Source of the DNA: Capsaspora owczarzaki ATCC 30864
Lineage: Eukaryota > Opisthokonta > Filasterea
NCBI RefSeq assembly: GCF_000151315.2
Contig: NW_011887296.1
Coordinates: forward strand, 901,095-965,094
Direction: 5' to 3'
DNA length: 64,000 nt
Part shown: positions 45,236 through 55,698 of the stretch, in pieces
How the letters are laid out: each line of letters opens with the position of its first letter
Numbering within the stretch: position 1 is the stretch's first letter
Made by a program: the position numbers and the translations under genes
Notes under the pieces: generated by a model
What the model saw: only the letters and a program-made list of their open reading frames with translations
The model's database searches: none
What the model was told of the DNA's origin: nothing

Positions 45236-45721
45236 TCAATGATTGAAGAAGTGACGCAGAAAGTGCCTCAGGCCTTCGGACTTGGCCTTGTCCCTCGGGA
45301 AGATCAGGTTCTTGGCACGCGAGTACTTTGCCAGTTCCTTGACGGAGGGGAATGTGCGACCGTTGAAGGTGCCGCTGTTGTCGGCGTTGTAGGCGGCGAT
45401 GAGGTCATAAATGTTGACGTGGATGCTGCTCATTGCCTCGCAGGCCTTGTTCGTTGACGGCTGGGGAGACCGACCGAGGAAGCGAAGTAGCTTGTTGAAC
45501 TCCTGCAGATTGCTAAACATACGATTAGCTTGACGTTGCAGTCTCGCTCGAGCCTCCTCGAACAATTCGATGGCTTCGTCCATGAGGTCACGCCGCACGG
45601 CTCGAGTCCAGCGCTCCTTGCCGTGAATGGCGATCGTTTTTTCAATCACGCCAATGCTCAGAGCTTGATCAGGGTATGGGATGCCGTAAGAAGCGAACCA
45701 GCTACGCAATTCTTCTTGCAT
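45236..45721 (-). CDS. Unrecognised helical protein
   Basis: 161 aa, no intron seen. The start is taken at the internal Met (MQEELRSWFASYG) because 15 upstream in-frame residues (FFYFKTKKTPNPK) look like leader sequence. It is rich in charged helix, with a possible coiled coil at about residues 45-80 (LMDEAIELFEEARARLQRQANRMFSNLQEF) and a basic His/Arg-rich end (LRHFLRHFFNH). No TM segment or signal peptide. I do not recognise a family. Codon use matches neighbouring genes, supporting a real gene. Divergent with ALDH7A1. Confidence 0.65.
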   Translation of the reverse strand: MQEELRSWFASYGIPYPDQALSIGVIEKTIAIHGKERWTRAVRRDLMDEAIELFEEARARLQRQANRMFSNLQEFNKLLRFLGRSPQPSTNKACEAMSSIHVNIYDLIAAYNADNSGTFNGRTFPSVKELAKYSRAKNLIFPRDKAKSEGLRHFLRHFFNH

Positions 45722-46031
45722 TGTCTTGGGATTTGGGGTTTTTTTGGTTTTGAAATAAAAAAACAAGAATGATATTGTTCCAGATTTTGCACTGTTTGTT
45801 GAGACTAAGACGAATTTTCAGATGTCCAACAGAGCAAGTCGGGTTGGGTTTTTGCTTTTCCCATTTCGGTCTGAGTTCATTCTTGTTTTGTTGTTTGTTT
45901 GGTTTTTTTTTTTTTTTTTTTCCCCCTTTCGCTTCATCGTGTCGCATTGTCGACATTTTCGCGCGGGTAAACCCTCTCTTCTTATCTCTCTTATCGCTCT
46001 CATTCCCTCATCGCGTGTATACCTCTCTCGT

Positions 46032-46071
<40 letters not shown>

Positions 46072-46295
46072 GCTGATCTCGCTCAGCTTGTTTCTCTGCA
46101 CCTGTTCTCGGTCGATCGCGTTGTGGATGTTTGTACTGACATGCCGTCCGTGACGCGTAAATCACCGTTTTTTATGCAACGTTTCGTCTTTTTTTTTTTT
46201 TTCCATTCTCTTCTTTCTTTCCTCGTTTGCTTCTGGTGCGCGTACCGTCACAGTGGCGACTGCGCAGCGTTCGCTTTCGTGCTCAGTTGTGTCCG
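45722..46295. other. Divergent promoter region, helical protein / ALDH7A1
   Basis: No gene supported. T runs at 45904-45922 and 46190-46202 and a (TC)n tract at 46035-46066. Confidence 0.5.
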
Positions 46296-46576
46296 ATGCG
46301 TGTGATCAGCGCCCACCGCTTCGCTGCCGTGTGCTGCCTGCGTTCTTCGCCACGGCTTTTGTCGCTGTGCACATGGAGCTGAACTGTGGAAAAAAGTGAA
46401 TGTCCGCTGGTTGAGGTCTTTTTGTTTTCGCTGTCTGTGCCTGTGTCTGTGCTTGTTCGCTGGATTGCTGGGTTGTTGTGTCTTGAGTGCTTTCATGTTG
46501 TGAGGTGGGAAGGTGGGTTTTTTGCAACGGTCGTCAAACTCACTGAGTCTTCGCTGTCCAAACTGAATGTCCGACT

Positions 46577-46616
<40 letters not shown>

Positions 46617-48786
46617 CCTTTGGGAATTCTCCACCTGCTTCTCAACGTCCGTTGCTTTGCTGACTTTTGTTCTTCGATACAGTGCTCGCTTCGCATCGTC
46701 GTCTGCAGCTTCGGCATCCAAGTACCCTTTCCTGGCACAGCTCGGCTTGACGGCTGAAAACCCAGGCGTCTTCAACGGCAAGTGGGGCGGCTCTGGATCG
46801 CTCACCCATTCGGTCGACCCCGCAACCGGTGACACGATCGCATCCGTCCGCCAAGGCACTGCCGCAGAGTACAAGGACACTGTTCAGAAGACGCGCGCTG
46901 CTTACAAGCAATGGGCCTCGGTGAGTTTTAAAGCTTCACAGGCGCGGTCGAATTCGCCGTTGATTGCTCCTTTGCTCGTGTCTAGTCCATGTCAGACACA
47001 TTGCAGTGCCTGTCGTGGGAGGAGGAATAATAATGATGATGATGATGATGATGATGCCATTGACTCCATTGATCTGTCTGAGTCCTGCACCAGGTTTGTG
47101 CGCCGCTCACCTTGACTTCTTCTTGACTTCTTTGATTGATTCGGTGTAGATTCCCGCGCCCGCTCGCGGTGAGATTGTCCGCCAGATCGGTGATGCCTTG
47201 CGCGAAAAGAAGCGCCCGCTGGGTCAGCTTGTCTCGCTCGAAATGGGCAAAATCCTGCCAGAGGGCGAAGGTGAGGTCCAAGAGTACGTCGACATTTGCG
47301 ACTATGCTGTCGGCTTGAGCCGCATCATGTCGGGCAAGGTCATTCCGTCCGAGCGTCCCGGCCATATGCTCCTCGAACAGTGGAACCCTATGGGCATCAT
47401 TGGTGTCATCTCAGCTTTCAACTTCCCCGTGGCCGTGTTTGGCTGGAACCAGGCACTTGCCCTCGTTGGCGGCAACGCCACCTTGTGGAAGGGTGCTCCC
47501 AGCACCAACCTCGCGTCCGTCGCCGTCACTCGCATTGTCGCCGATGTTCTGGAGCGCAACAACATGCCTGGTGCAGTCTCGTCGCTCGTGTGCGGTGGTG
47601 CCGACATTGGCCAACTGATGGCTGAGGACAAGAACGTCAACGTCCTGTCCTTCACCGGCTCGACTCGCGTCGGCCGTGAAGTCGGTCTCACTGTCCAGCG
47701 CCGCTTTGGCCGATCCATCCTCGAGCTCGGTGGCAACAACGCCATCATTGTCATGAACGATGCCGATCTTAAGCTGGTCGTGCCCGCCACCGTTTTTGCC
47801 GCTGTTGGTACCGCCGGTCAGCGCTGCACAACCACCCGTCGTCTGCTGCTGCACGAAGACATTCACGACACTGTCGTTGAGCGCGTCGTCAAGGCCTACA
47901 AGCAAATCAAGATTGGCTCCCCTCTTGAGCCTGGCGTGCTCTGCGGCCCTCTGCACACTAAGGCTGCCGTCCAGCAATACAAGGACGCCATCGCCGCCGC
48001 CGTCGCCCAAGGTGGCAAGGTCATCCATGGTGGCAACGTCCTCGAGCGCAAGGGCAACTTTGTCGAGCCCACCATCATTCTCGCCTCGCCCAACATGCCG
48101 ATCGTCAAGCAGGAGACCTTTGTCCCCATTCTTTACGTGATGAAGTTCAAGGTGAGTTGTCGCAGCAGGTGGAGCAGGGGGGAACTACTAGTGCAGTGCA
48201 GTGCAACAATGATGGATTGACTTGGTTGGTTGCGGTTTGTTCTTGTTCGTCCCTTTTTTTTGCGGGGGTGTTTGCTTTTGGCGCGATCAGACCTTTGAGG
48301 AAGCCGTTGAAATCAACAACAGCGTCGATCAAGGCCTGAGCAGCTCTGTTTTCACCAAGGACACCACCAACCTGTTCAAGTGGATGGGTCCGCATGGCTC
48401 TGACTGCGGCATTGTCAACGTCAACATTCCCACCAGCGGTGCTGAAATTGGCGGTGCTTTCGGTTCGTGATGATTTTCTCGTGTTGGAAGCAGGGTTTTC
48501 GGGGGTTCTCGTTGACTGATTTGCGATTTGATTTTCGTTGCTTTGCAGGTGGTGAGAAGGAAACTGGCGGTGGTCGCGAGTCTGGCAGCGATGCTTGGAA
48601 GCAATACATGCGTCGCTCCACTTGGTACGTCTCCTTTCGTTGATCAGTGTTTGTTGCTTCATTTGCGCTCTGATTGACTTTGCGTTTCCTGTTGTTTTTG
48701 TTTGTGTGTGTGTTTGTGTGTCTCTATTCAGCACGATCAACTACAGCGACCAGCTGCCCCTCGCTCAAGGCATCAAGTTTGAGTAA
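46296..48786 (+). CDS. ALDH7A1: Alpha-aminoadipic semialdehyde dehydrogenase (antiquitin)
   Basis: CDS join(46296..46366, 46683..46920, 47150..48151, 48291..48462, 48549..48624, 48732..48786), 537 aa (human 539). It oxidises alpha-aminoadipic semialdehyde in lysine breakdown and other aldehydes, using NAD+. Seen: [92 protein letters not shown] with the general-base Glu, [12 protein letters not shown] with the catalytic Cys and a final [15 protein letters not shown]. Exon 1 is the weak part: an ATG at 46296 and a GTGCAC donor give a presequence-like start ([14 protein letters not shown]) and fit the frame. Intron 1 contains a 37-nt poly-T run. Confidence 0.95.
46580..46616 (+). repeat. 37-nt poly-T run in ALDH7A1 intron 1
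   Basis: Uninterrupted T run 66 bp before the acceptor at 46682. Confidence 0.95.
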
Positions 48787-49888
48787 AATTGTAGCATTAA
48801 CCGGGAATCGCTGATTGTCAAGAACGGTCTCTGCCCTAGTGTTTGTGTCGTTTCGTCTACATGCTGTATCGTTTATTTTTTTTTTTTTCAAACCGTGTTT
48901 TGTTTGTGCTCGATCCATCGATTACATGCATTTCTATCTCTGCCAGTGGTTTTGATTTCTTTGACTTTTGAGATGTGGTTGGAAACTGGATGGCTTCGGG
49001 GATGTTGGAAGGACGCATGTTTGAGTGACACAATCAACCATCTACTGTATTCGAGCCCATGACATGAGATGGGAGGACAAGGTGAGAACCATTGAGAAGG
49101 ACTACCGAGATATGCGATAAGTGGCATCTAGAACAACGTGTATTCAGAGCCAGTTGTAGGTGGTGAAATGAGCGAGACACGATACATGTATGAAAGAGCG
49201 TGACCCCTCTGATAAAGTAGCATTATAGAATTGGGGTCACCCGTTTATTTGGGAGTTGTTACTATGAGACCGAAGGGCGACCACTATTGTGTGTTTCCAC
49301 CCCCTTCAACCTCCCTCATTTGGGCGCTCAACCACCGAGCGTCGCATCTCGCATCTACGCTGTGCATGCCCGTATTTTACATAAAATATGATTCTTTTTG
49401 GTGTGCAACCACGAAGGAGGGCGCACCTCAGATCCACAAGCTCAAAAGCCGCTTGTCAAAAGAGCAACGCTCAGCGACGCGACGGATTGTTCGTGGAGCG
49501 ACCTAATTGTTCCATTCTCCTTTGTTCCTGATATAACTCCATTGTATTTATCTTGGAAACCATGATTCTTAAAGCGCGATGCCACAAATATCGCTACACT
49601 GAATGAGTCTGCGTCCGCTCATGCCCAAGAAACCATTGACTTGAAGAACGCCAAAACCTCAGAACAATGAATCAAAAACTGGAAACGACCATCCTTCTTT
49701 CGAGCGATATCCGCCCACTCTGGTCATCTCTAGGCATCAAGTACACATGGGACTGAACACCCGAGGCGTTGCAGGCTCTGCATGCGGCAGATTGGCAAAG
49801 CAAACTTGTTCTGGCCATCAATTCGTGTCAAGTAATCCAAAAGCCGAATTGCCCACGATTTTCATCAACCAGTCGAAAGGTTGGCTGT
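48787..49888. other. Intergenic region, ALDH7A1 to tRNA-Pro
   Basis: 1.1 kb with no gene I can support; the short open frame at 49231-49506 has no recognisable feature. An 8-bp perfect inverted repeat (GTGACCCC / GGGGTCAC, 49200-49240) could form a stem with a loop of about 25 nt. Confidence 0.5.
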
Positions 49889-49960
49889 GGGTCCATCGTA
49901 TAGTGGTATTATGCACGCTTCGGGTGCGTGAGGTCAGGGGTTCGATTCCCCTTGGACCCC
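49889..49960 (+). tRNA. trnP-CGG: tRNA-Pro (CGG)
   Basis: 72 nt, no intron. Acceptor stem GGGTCCA/TGGACCC pairs fully. The anticodon stem CACGC/GCGTG encloses loop TTCGGGT, giving anticodon CGG. The T arm AGGGG-TTCGATT-CCCCT holds the internal B box. Discriminator base C fits eukaryotic tRNA-Pro. A T run (ATTTTTT) follows, as a Pol III terminator. Confidence 0.95.
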
Positions 49961-50034
49961 AATTTTTTGGCTCATTTTCTTTTTTTTCTTGTTCGTCACT
50001 CTCCGCTCAAACTCGGTTTTGCCCGTCGGGCACG

Positions 50035-50106
50035 TGGTTCATCGTATAGTGGTATTATGCACGCTTCGGGTGCGTGAGGTCAGGGGTTCGATTCCCCTTG
50101 GACCCC
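50035..50106 (+). tRNA. trnP-CGG: tRNA-Pro (CGG), second copy with altered 5' acceptor strand
   Basis: Identical to the first copy from the D arm to the discriminator, 146 bp downstream. Its 5' acceptor strand reads TGGTTCA instead of GGGTCCA, so position 1:72 cannot pair and 5:68 becomes T-G. A long T run follows at once. It may be a functional variant or a decaying copy; the internal promoter is intact. Confidence 0.7.
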
Positions 50107-50120
50107 GTTTTTTTTTTTTC
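50107..50120 (+). terminator. Pol III terminator after the second tRNA-Pro
   Basis: T run beginning one base after the discriminator of the second tRNA copy. Confidence 0.7.
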
Positions 50121-50309
50121 GTTTTTTTTTCTTTTTCTTTCTGCTTGTTCTCCTCCAACCTGCCTTGCCCTTGTTGACTTCCTTGCATCTCGTACAACAA
50201 CATCCGAGTTTCACTACACTGCTGGACATCGTTTCGTTTTTCTCCCCACCGTCAGTCTTGTTTTATTGGCGACCAAGTTGCGCACTTCTCTCGACTTGTT
50301 ACATCTCCA

Positions 50310-53300
50310 ATGACATCGCGCTCGTCGCGCTCTGACGCTGCGTTCTTTGGAGGAGGAGCAGCCCGAGGGTCGAGCGGCTCGGGTGGCGGCGAATGGCGGC
50401 GCGCTGGTGCAGCAGCATCAGCATCAGCAGCAACACCTGGCCGCCGCACCAAGATGTACCAGTCGCACCAACGCGGGATGCTGCTCCTGGACGACGACGA
50501 GTTCAAGAGCGACTCCAGCTCCGTGCTCCGCGGCTACGACGGCGGGTTTGGCGATGACGAGGACGACAACGACAACGACGAGGACTACGCGGCGGCGCAA
50601 ACTGCCACGCAGGCTGGATGGGCTGCGCAGGGCTTTGACGCGGGCACCCAGGGTGAATGGCGTTCGAGCACAGGGCAGGCAGTCTTCCAGGCACAGGCAC
50701 AGGCACAGGCGCACTCGCAGCAGTTTGGATCGCCGTCGCTCAGCGGGGGCGATGATGACGAGGTTGACGTGTTCAATCTCAGCAATGGTAGTACTAGCAC
50801 GCGAGGAGCAGGCACCTCGTCCAAGCCGGCTACAATTCACACCCAACCAACGAAAGGGCTTGGCTCGAGCGCGGGGGTCGGGCAGTGGGCAGGCGTTCCA
50901 GTCCCAGGTAACAATCCGCTCGAACCTCGGGGTTTTAGAGGCTTTTTCTGCTCCTCGGCATTCACCATTGTTGCATTTTGGTCTCGTGGTTTCCTCTGGT
51001 CTTGGTCTTTTCGTGGGGTTTCAGGCTCGCGCAGAGCGACAGGCGCTGGGAGCAGCGCGTTTCAACCATCCAGCACGTCGGCGCCAATGCGGTCGCGACA
51101 ACAGTCAAGCATGCGTCTGGACGACGATCATGAGATCAGTGACACGGAATCTGAACACAACCCTCGTCGACGCAAGCGCGCAGGAGGTGAGATCCGTTTC
51201 GAGCCGTGTTGCTCGGTCTGCCGCCTTTTCGCAACTCACCCTTTGCACTTTGTTGTTTTGTTTTTCTTGTCATGCTGACACCGGATGCTCCAGGATTTAC
51301 GAAATGGTTTTGCCAAGGTGGGTGGCTTGTAATGCTGCGAAATCTACGGGGAGAGGCTCTGCGATGGCGGCCATTTGCGTTGATTTTTGCCTCGAGCAAC
51401 CCGGACGACAAGCTTGTCGCTCGAACTGTCATTCCCGCTCGGCCACCCATTCCGTCGCACGGGTCGTCATCAAGAGCATCCTCCTCCTCCTCTACAGCAC
51501 ACGCACCATCGCCATCACCAGCAACAGCTGCCGGCAACCACCAGCTGTTTCCACGAAACGTCATTTGCAACCAAAAGTACACACTTCTGTCGTTTGTGCC
51601 TTTGGTGCTCTTTGAGCAGTTCAAGTTCTTCTTCAACCTTTACTTTTTGCTGGTCGCCATGTCTCAGTTTGTTCCTGCGCTTCGTATCGGCTACCTGTAC
51701 ACGTACTGGGGCCCGCTGCTGTTCGTGCTTGCCGTAACAATGGCGAAAGAGGCCTTTGATGAGTTTCAGCGTTTTCGGCGAGACCGCCAAGTCAACTCGG
51801 CGCAGTATCAGCGGCTGATTCCGGGTCCTCGAAGGAGCGCAACACCCACCGCTTCGTCCCGCAGTGCCTTGTCCAGCAATTCTGGCGTTTTCACGTCGCT
51901 GTCCACCTCCAGCAGCATTCACCTGCCGGACGTCGACCGCGAGCATGTCGCCAGTTCGGAATTGCGTCTCGGCGATGTCATTGTCGTGCACACCAACCAG
52001 CGCGTTCCTGCAGATCTGGTGCTTCTCCAAACCAGCGAGCCAACTGGCACGTGCTTCATCCGCACAGACCAGCTCGATGGCGAGACGGATTGGAAGCTTC
52101 GAGTGGCCGTTCCGTCGTTCCAAAGGCTCTCTCGACAGTCTGACATCTTTGGGACGAACGCTTCCGCCTTTTTCGTCGAAAAGCCGCAACGCGACATTCA
52201 CTCGTTTGTTGGTACGGTCACGACGCATCCCAGCTTGGCCGTGGACACTGGTGCTGCACACGCGACCTCACCTACCGTTGAGCCCGTGAGCATTGAAAAC
52301 ACGCTCTGGGCAAACACGGTGGTTGCGAGCGGCGTTGCGATCGGCATTGTCGTCTACACTGGCAAGGAGACGCGCGCATCCATGAACACGTCCGCGCCGC
52401 GCACCAAGGTCGGTCTCCTCGACATCGAGGTAAACCGGCTGGCCAAGGTCTTGTTTGTGGTGACTCTCATCCTCGCCTTCATTCTCGTGGCCCTGCGAGG
52501 GTTTCAAGGCTCGTGGCTGGTGTCCTTGTTCCGCTTCCTGTTGCTGCTGTCGTACATCATCCCAATCAGCCTGCGCGTCAACCTGGACATGGGCAAAACC
52601 GTGTATTCTTGGCTCATGATGCGGGACAAGCATATTCCCAATACCATTGTTCGCACCAGCACCATTCCCGAAGAGCTTGGTCGGCTGGACTATCTCCTGT
52701 CCGACAAGACGGGCACACTCACCCAGAACGACATGGTGTTCAAAAAGCTCCACCTTGGTACAGTGTCGTTTAGTCGCGATGGCATGCACGAAGTTTCGCA
52801 ACACTTGCACAATTACCTAGCCGACCAGTCAGCAAGCGCCCCATCTAGCTCCACCCCTACCACCACCATCACCACCACCACCAGCAGTACGATCGGGATT
52901 GCCATTGCGACCACAACCACTTCGTCCGCCCCTCGACGCAGTACCACCACATCTCGCGTGGCAGAATTGCTGCAAGCGATTGCTCTGTGTCACAATGTTA
53001 CGCCCTCGGCTGCAGATGCCAATGACGATGATGACGATGATCACACCAAACCCGCGGGCGGTAGCGCGTCGTCGACATCCGCACCCATTGGCTCTGGCAA
53101 GGGCCGCTCACAAGCTGGCGGAAAACGGCGACGCGACGGATTTGAAGCCATCGAGATGGGCCGTCTTCAAGAGCACAGTGATAACTCTGATGATGATCGC
53201 GGCCACGCTGACGACCACGAAGACAACGACGACGACGACGACGACGACGACGACTCGGACCAGGACGTTGTCACTGACAAAACGGCCATTATTGGGTCTG

Positions 53301-55599
53301 CATCGCGAGCTCGCCAGTCTGTTTCCAAGGGGGCCCGTCGGCGACAGTCGCGTCTTCCAGCGCTTGGCAAACAAGCATTGCCGGTTGATTCCAACGTTTC
53401 TGCCGCTCTCAAGTCCATGCATGCCTCGCTACCGGCGCTCGCCTACCAAGCATCGTCACCCGACGAAGTTGCACTCGTCAAGTGGGCTGCCAGCGTCGGA
53501 TTGGCACTGACGCATCGCGATTCCAGTTCGATCGAGCTGACCTCGCTGTACCGCGGCGCAAAGCTCCGTTTCGCAGTTCTTCAGGTCTTCCCATTCACGT
53601 CCGAAACCAAACGAATGGGCATCATTGTCCGAGACCTCCAGACAAACCAGCTATACTTTTACATGAAGGGCGCGGACGCCGTCATGAGCAAGCTCGTTCA
53701 GTACAACCACTGGCTGGACGAGGAGTGCGGAAACATGGCACGCGAAGGTTTGCGCACCCTCGTCGTCGGCAGAAAGCTCCTCTCCGAAGCCGACTATTCC
53801 AATTTCGTTGCGCGCTACGATGCCGCTCGAATCAGCGTCACAGACCGGGCGCAGCGAATGGCCGAGGTCCTGTCCCAGTGCTTGGAAACAAACCTCGAGC
53901 TACTTGGACTGACAGGCGTCGAGGACAAGCTCCAGGACGACGTGCGCGGCACGCTCGAGCTGCTGCGGAATGCTGGCTTGCGCATTTGGATGCTCACTGG
54001 CGACAAAACCGAGACCGCCGCCAACATTGCCATTTCGTCCCGACTCGTATCCCGGTCGCAAGGTCTGTTCATCTTTCGCTCCGTTGCTGACCAGTACGAA
54101 GCGCAGGCAGAGCTGAACGCCTTTCGTCGAAAAATCGACTGTGCGCTTGTGATTGACGGCCAGTCACTGCGAATTTGCATCGAGCACTGCGAGCGCGAGT
54201 TTATGGACTTGGCCTGCGATGCACCTGCAGTCGTCTGCAGTCGTTGCGCGCCCACCCAAAAGGCACAAATCGTGTCGCTCATCCGCTCTCACACTGGCAA
54301 GCGGACGGCCGCCATTGGCGACGGTGGTAACGACGTCAGCATGATTCAGGCTGCGGATGTCGGCATTGGCATTGTAGGCAAGGAGGGCATGCAGGCGTCG
54401 CTTGCCGCGGACTTTTCCATCACTCAGTTCAAGCACATTTCGCGCCTCATGCTTTGGCACGGGCGCAATAGCTACAAGCGATCCGCTGCACTTGCGCAGT
54501 TTGTCATCCATCGAGGTCTGATTATTTCAATCATCCAGGCAGTGTTTTCTGCGCTCTTTTACTTTGCCGCTGTCGCCCTGTATCAGGGCTTGCTGATGGT
54601 CGGGTATGTTTTTGACTTTTTGCTGGCGGTTTTGACCTTCGGTGCCGGAGTTGTCGGACACTGTATTGATGATTCCATTGGATGGTTGTTTTCGTGACAC
54701 AGGTACGCCACAGTCTACACCATGGCTCCGGTCTTTTCCCTTGTTGCTGACACGGACGTGTCTTCGGAAATTGCCATGACGTTTCCCGAGCTCTACAAGG
54801 ATCTTACAAAGGTACCAGCTCTCTTTTGGTGCCTGTCATTGTTTCAAGGTGGTTTGTTTTGTCAATTCTGACCATCTTCGGTCATGGACTGGTATTTGGG
54901 GAGACAGGGTCGCGTGCTTTCGTTCAAGACCTTCTTCATTTGGGTTCTTATCAGTGTTTACCAAGGTATGCTTGTTTTGTTTTGTTGCTCGAAGCGAGTG
55001 CTGGTTTTTTCAAAACACCCTTTTTCTCCTTCGTCGCTCAATTGGTCGTGATTGCTTTTTGTTAGGCGGCTGCATCATGTACGGAGCCATGTTCATGTTT
55101 GAGGAGCAGCTCGTTCATATCACGGCCATCACCTTCACTGCTCTGATTCTGACCGAGTACTTGATGGTAGCGCTTTCCATCAACACCTGGTCAGTTCTTG
55201 GTTTCTGTTGAAGAGCTACGTTGCACTTGCCGCGATCTTTGAATGACTCACTTTTGGATTGGATTCTGGTCTGCAAACACAAACAGGCACTGGATGATGA
55301 TTGTCTCGGAAGTTGGCAGTTTGTTCGTTTATGTTGGCTCGCTCGTCTTCCTTCAAGACTACTTTGGTACAGTTGAATGTGGAGTGTTGTTCGGTTGGGT
55401 GTATGACAATGGACTCACGGTTTCACTTTTTTTTTTTTTGATTTGTGTCTCGCTTCAAACGTCAGATCTGAACTTTATCCAAAGCTGGACTTTCCTCTGG
55501 AAGGTGACGCTGATTACACTCGTGAGCTGTGTTCCGCTCTACATAATCAAGTTCCTGAAGCGCAAATTTGCTCCCCCAATTTACTCCAAGTTGCGATGA
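50310..55599 (+). CDS. ATP9: P4-type ATPase, ATP9/Neo1 class (phospholipid flippase)
   Basis: CDS join(50310..50907, 51025..51186, 51294..54603, 54703..54811, 54908..54965, 55066..55189, 55287..55366, 55466..55599), 1,524 aa, frame-consistent. Neo1/ATP9 flippases move aminophospholipids across Golgi and endosome membranes without a CDC50 subunit. Seen: [44 protein letters not shown]-like [20 protein letters not shown] (actuator DGET), FSYIIPIS-like [28 protein letters not shown] with the phosphorylated Asp, [29 protein letters not shown], and the ATP9-like end [31 protein letters not shown]. The first 370 residues are disordered and acidic, and the nucleotide-binding domain has an Asp-rich insert of about 200 residues (52800-53400), so it is longer than human ATP9A (1,047). 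Confidence 0.96.
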
Positions 55600-55698
55600 T
55601 TTGTTTTCCAGCGCGATTTCTCGTTCTTGATTGTGTTTTGAAATTTGTACGTTCATTTTAATCTGGTTTCGTTACAGTTTACAGTACTTGTCCGTCCA

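Noticed and set aside
46140-46305. ATG at 46141 as start of ALDH7A1
   Set aside because: The frame does not join to the first certain exon at 46683 in the right phase; the ATG at 46296 does.
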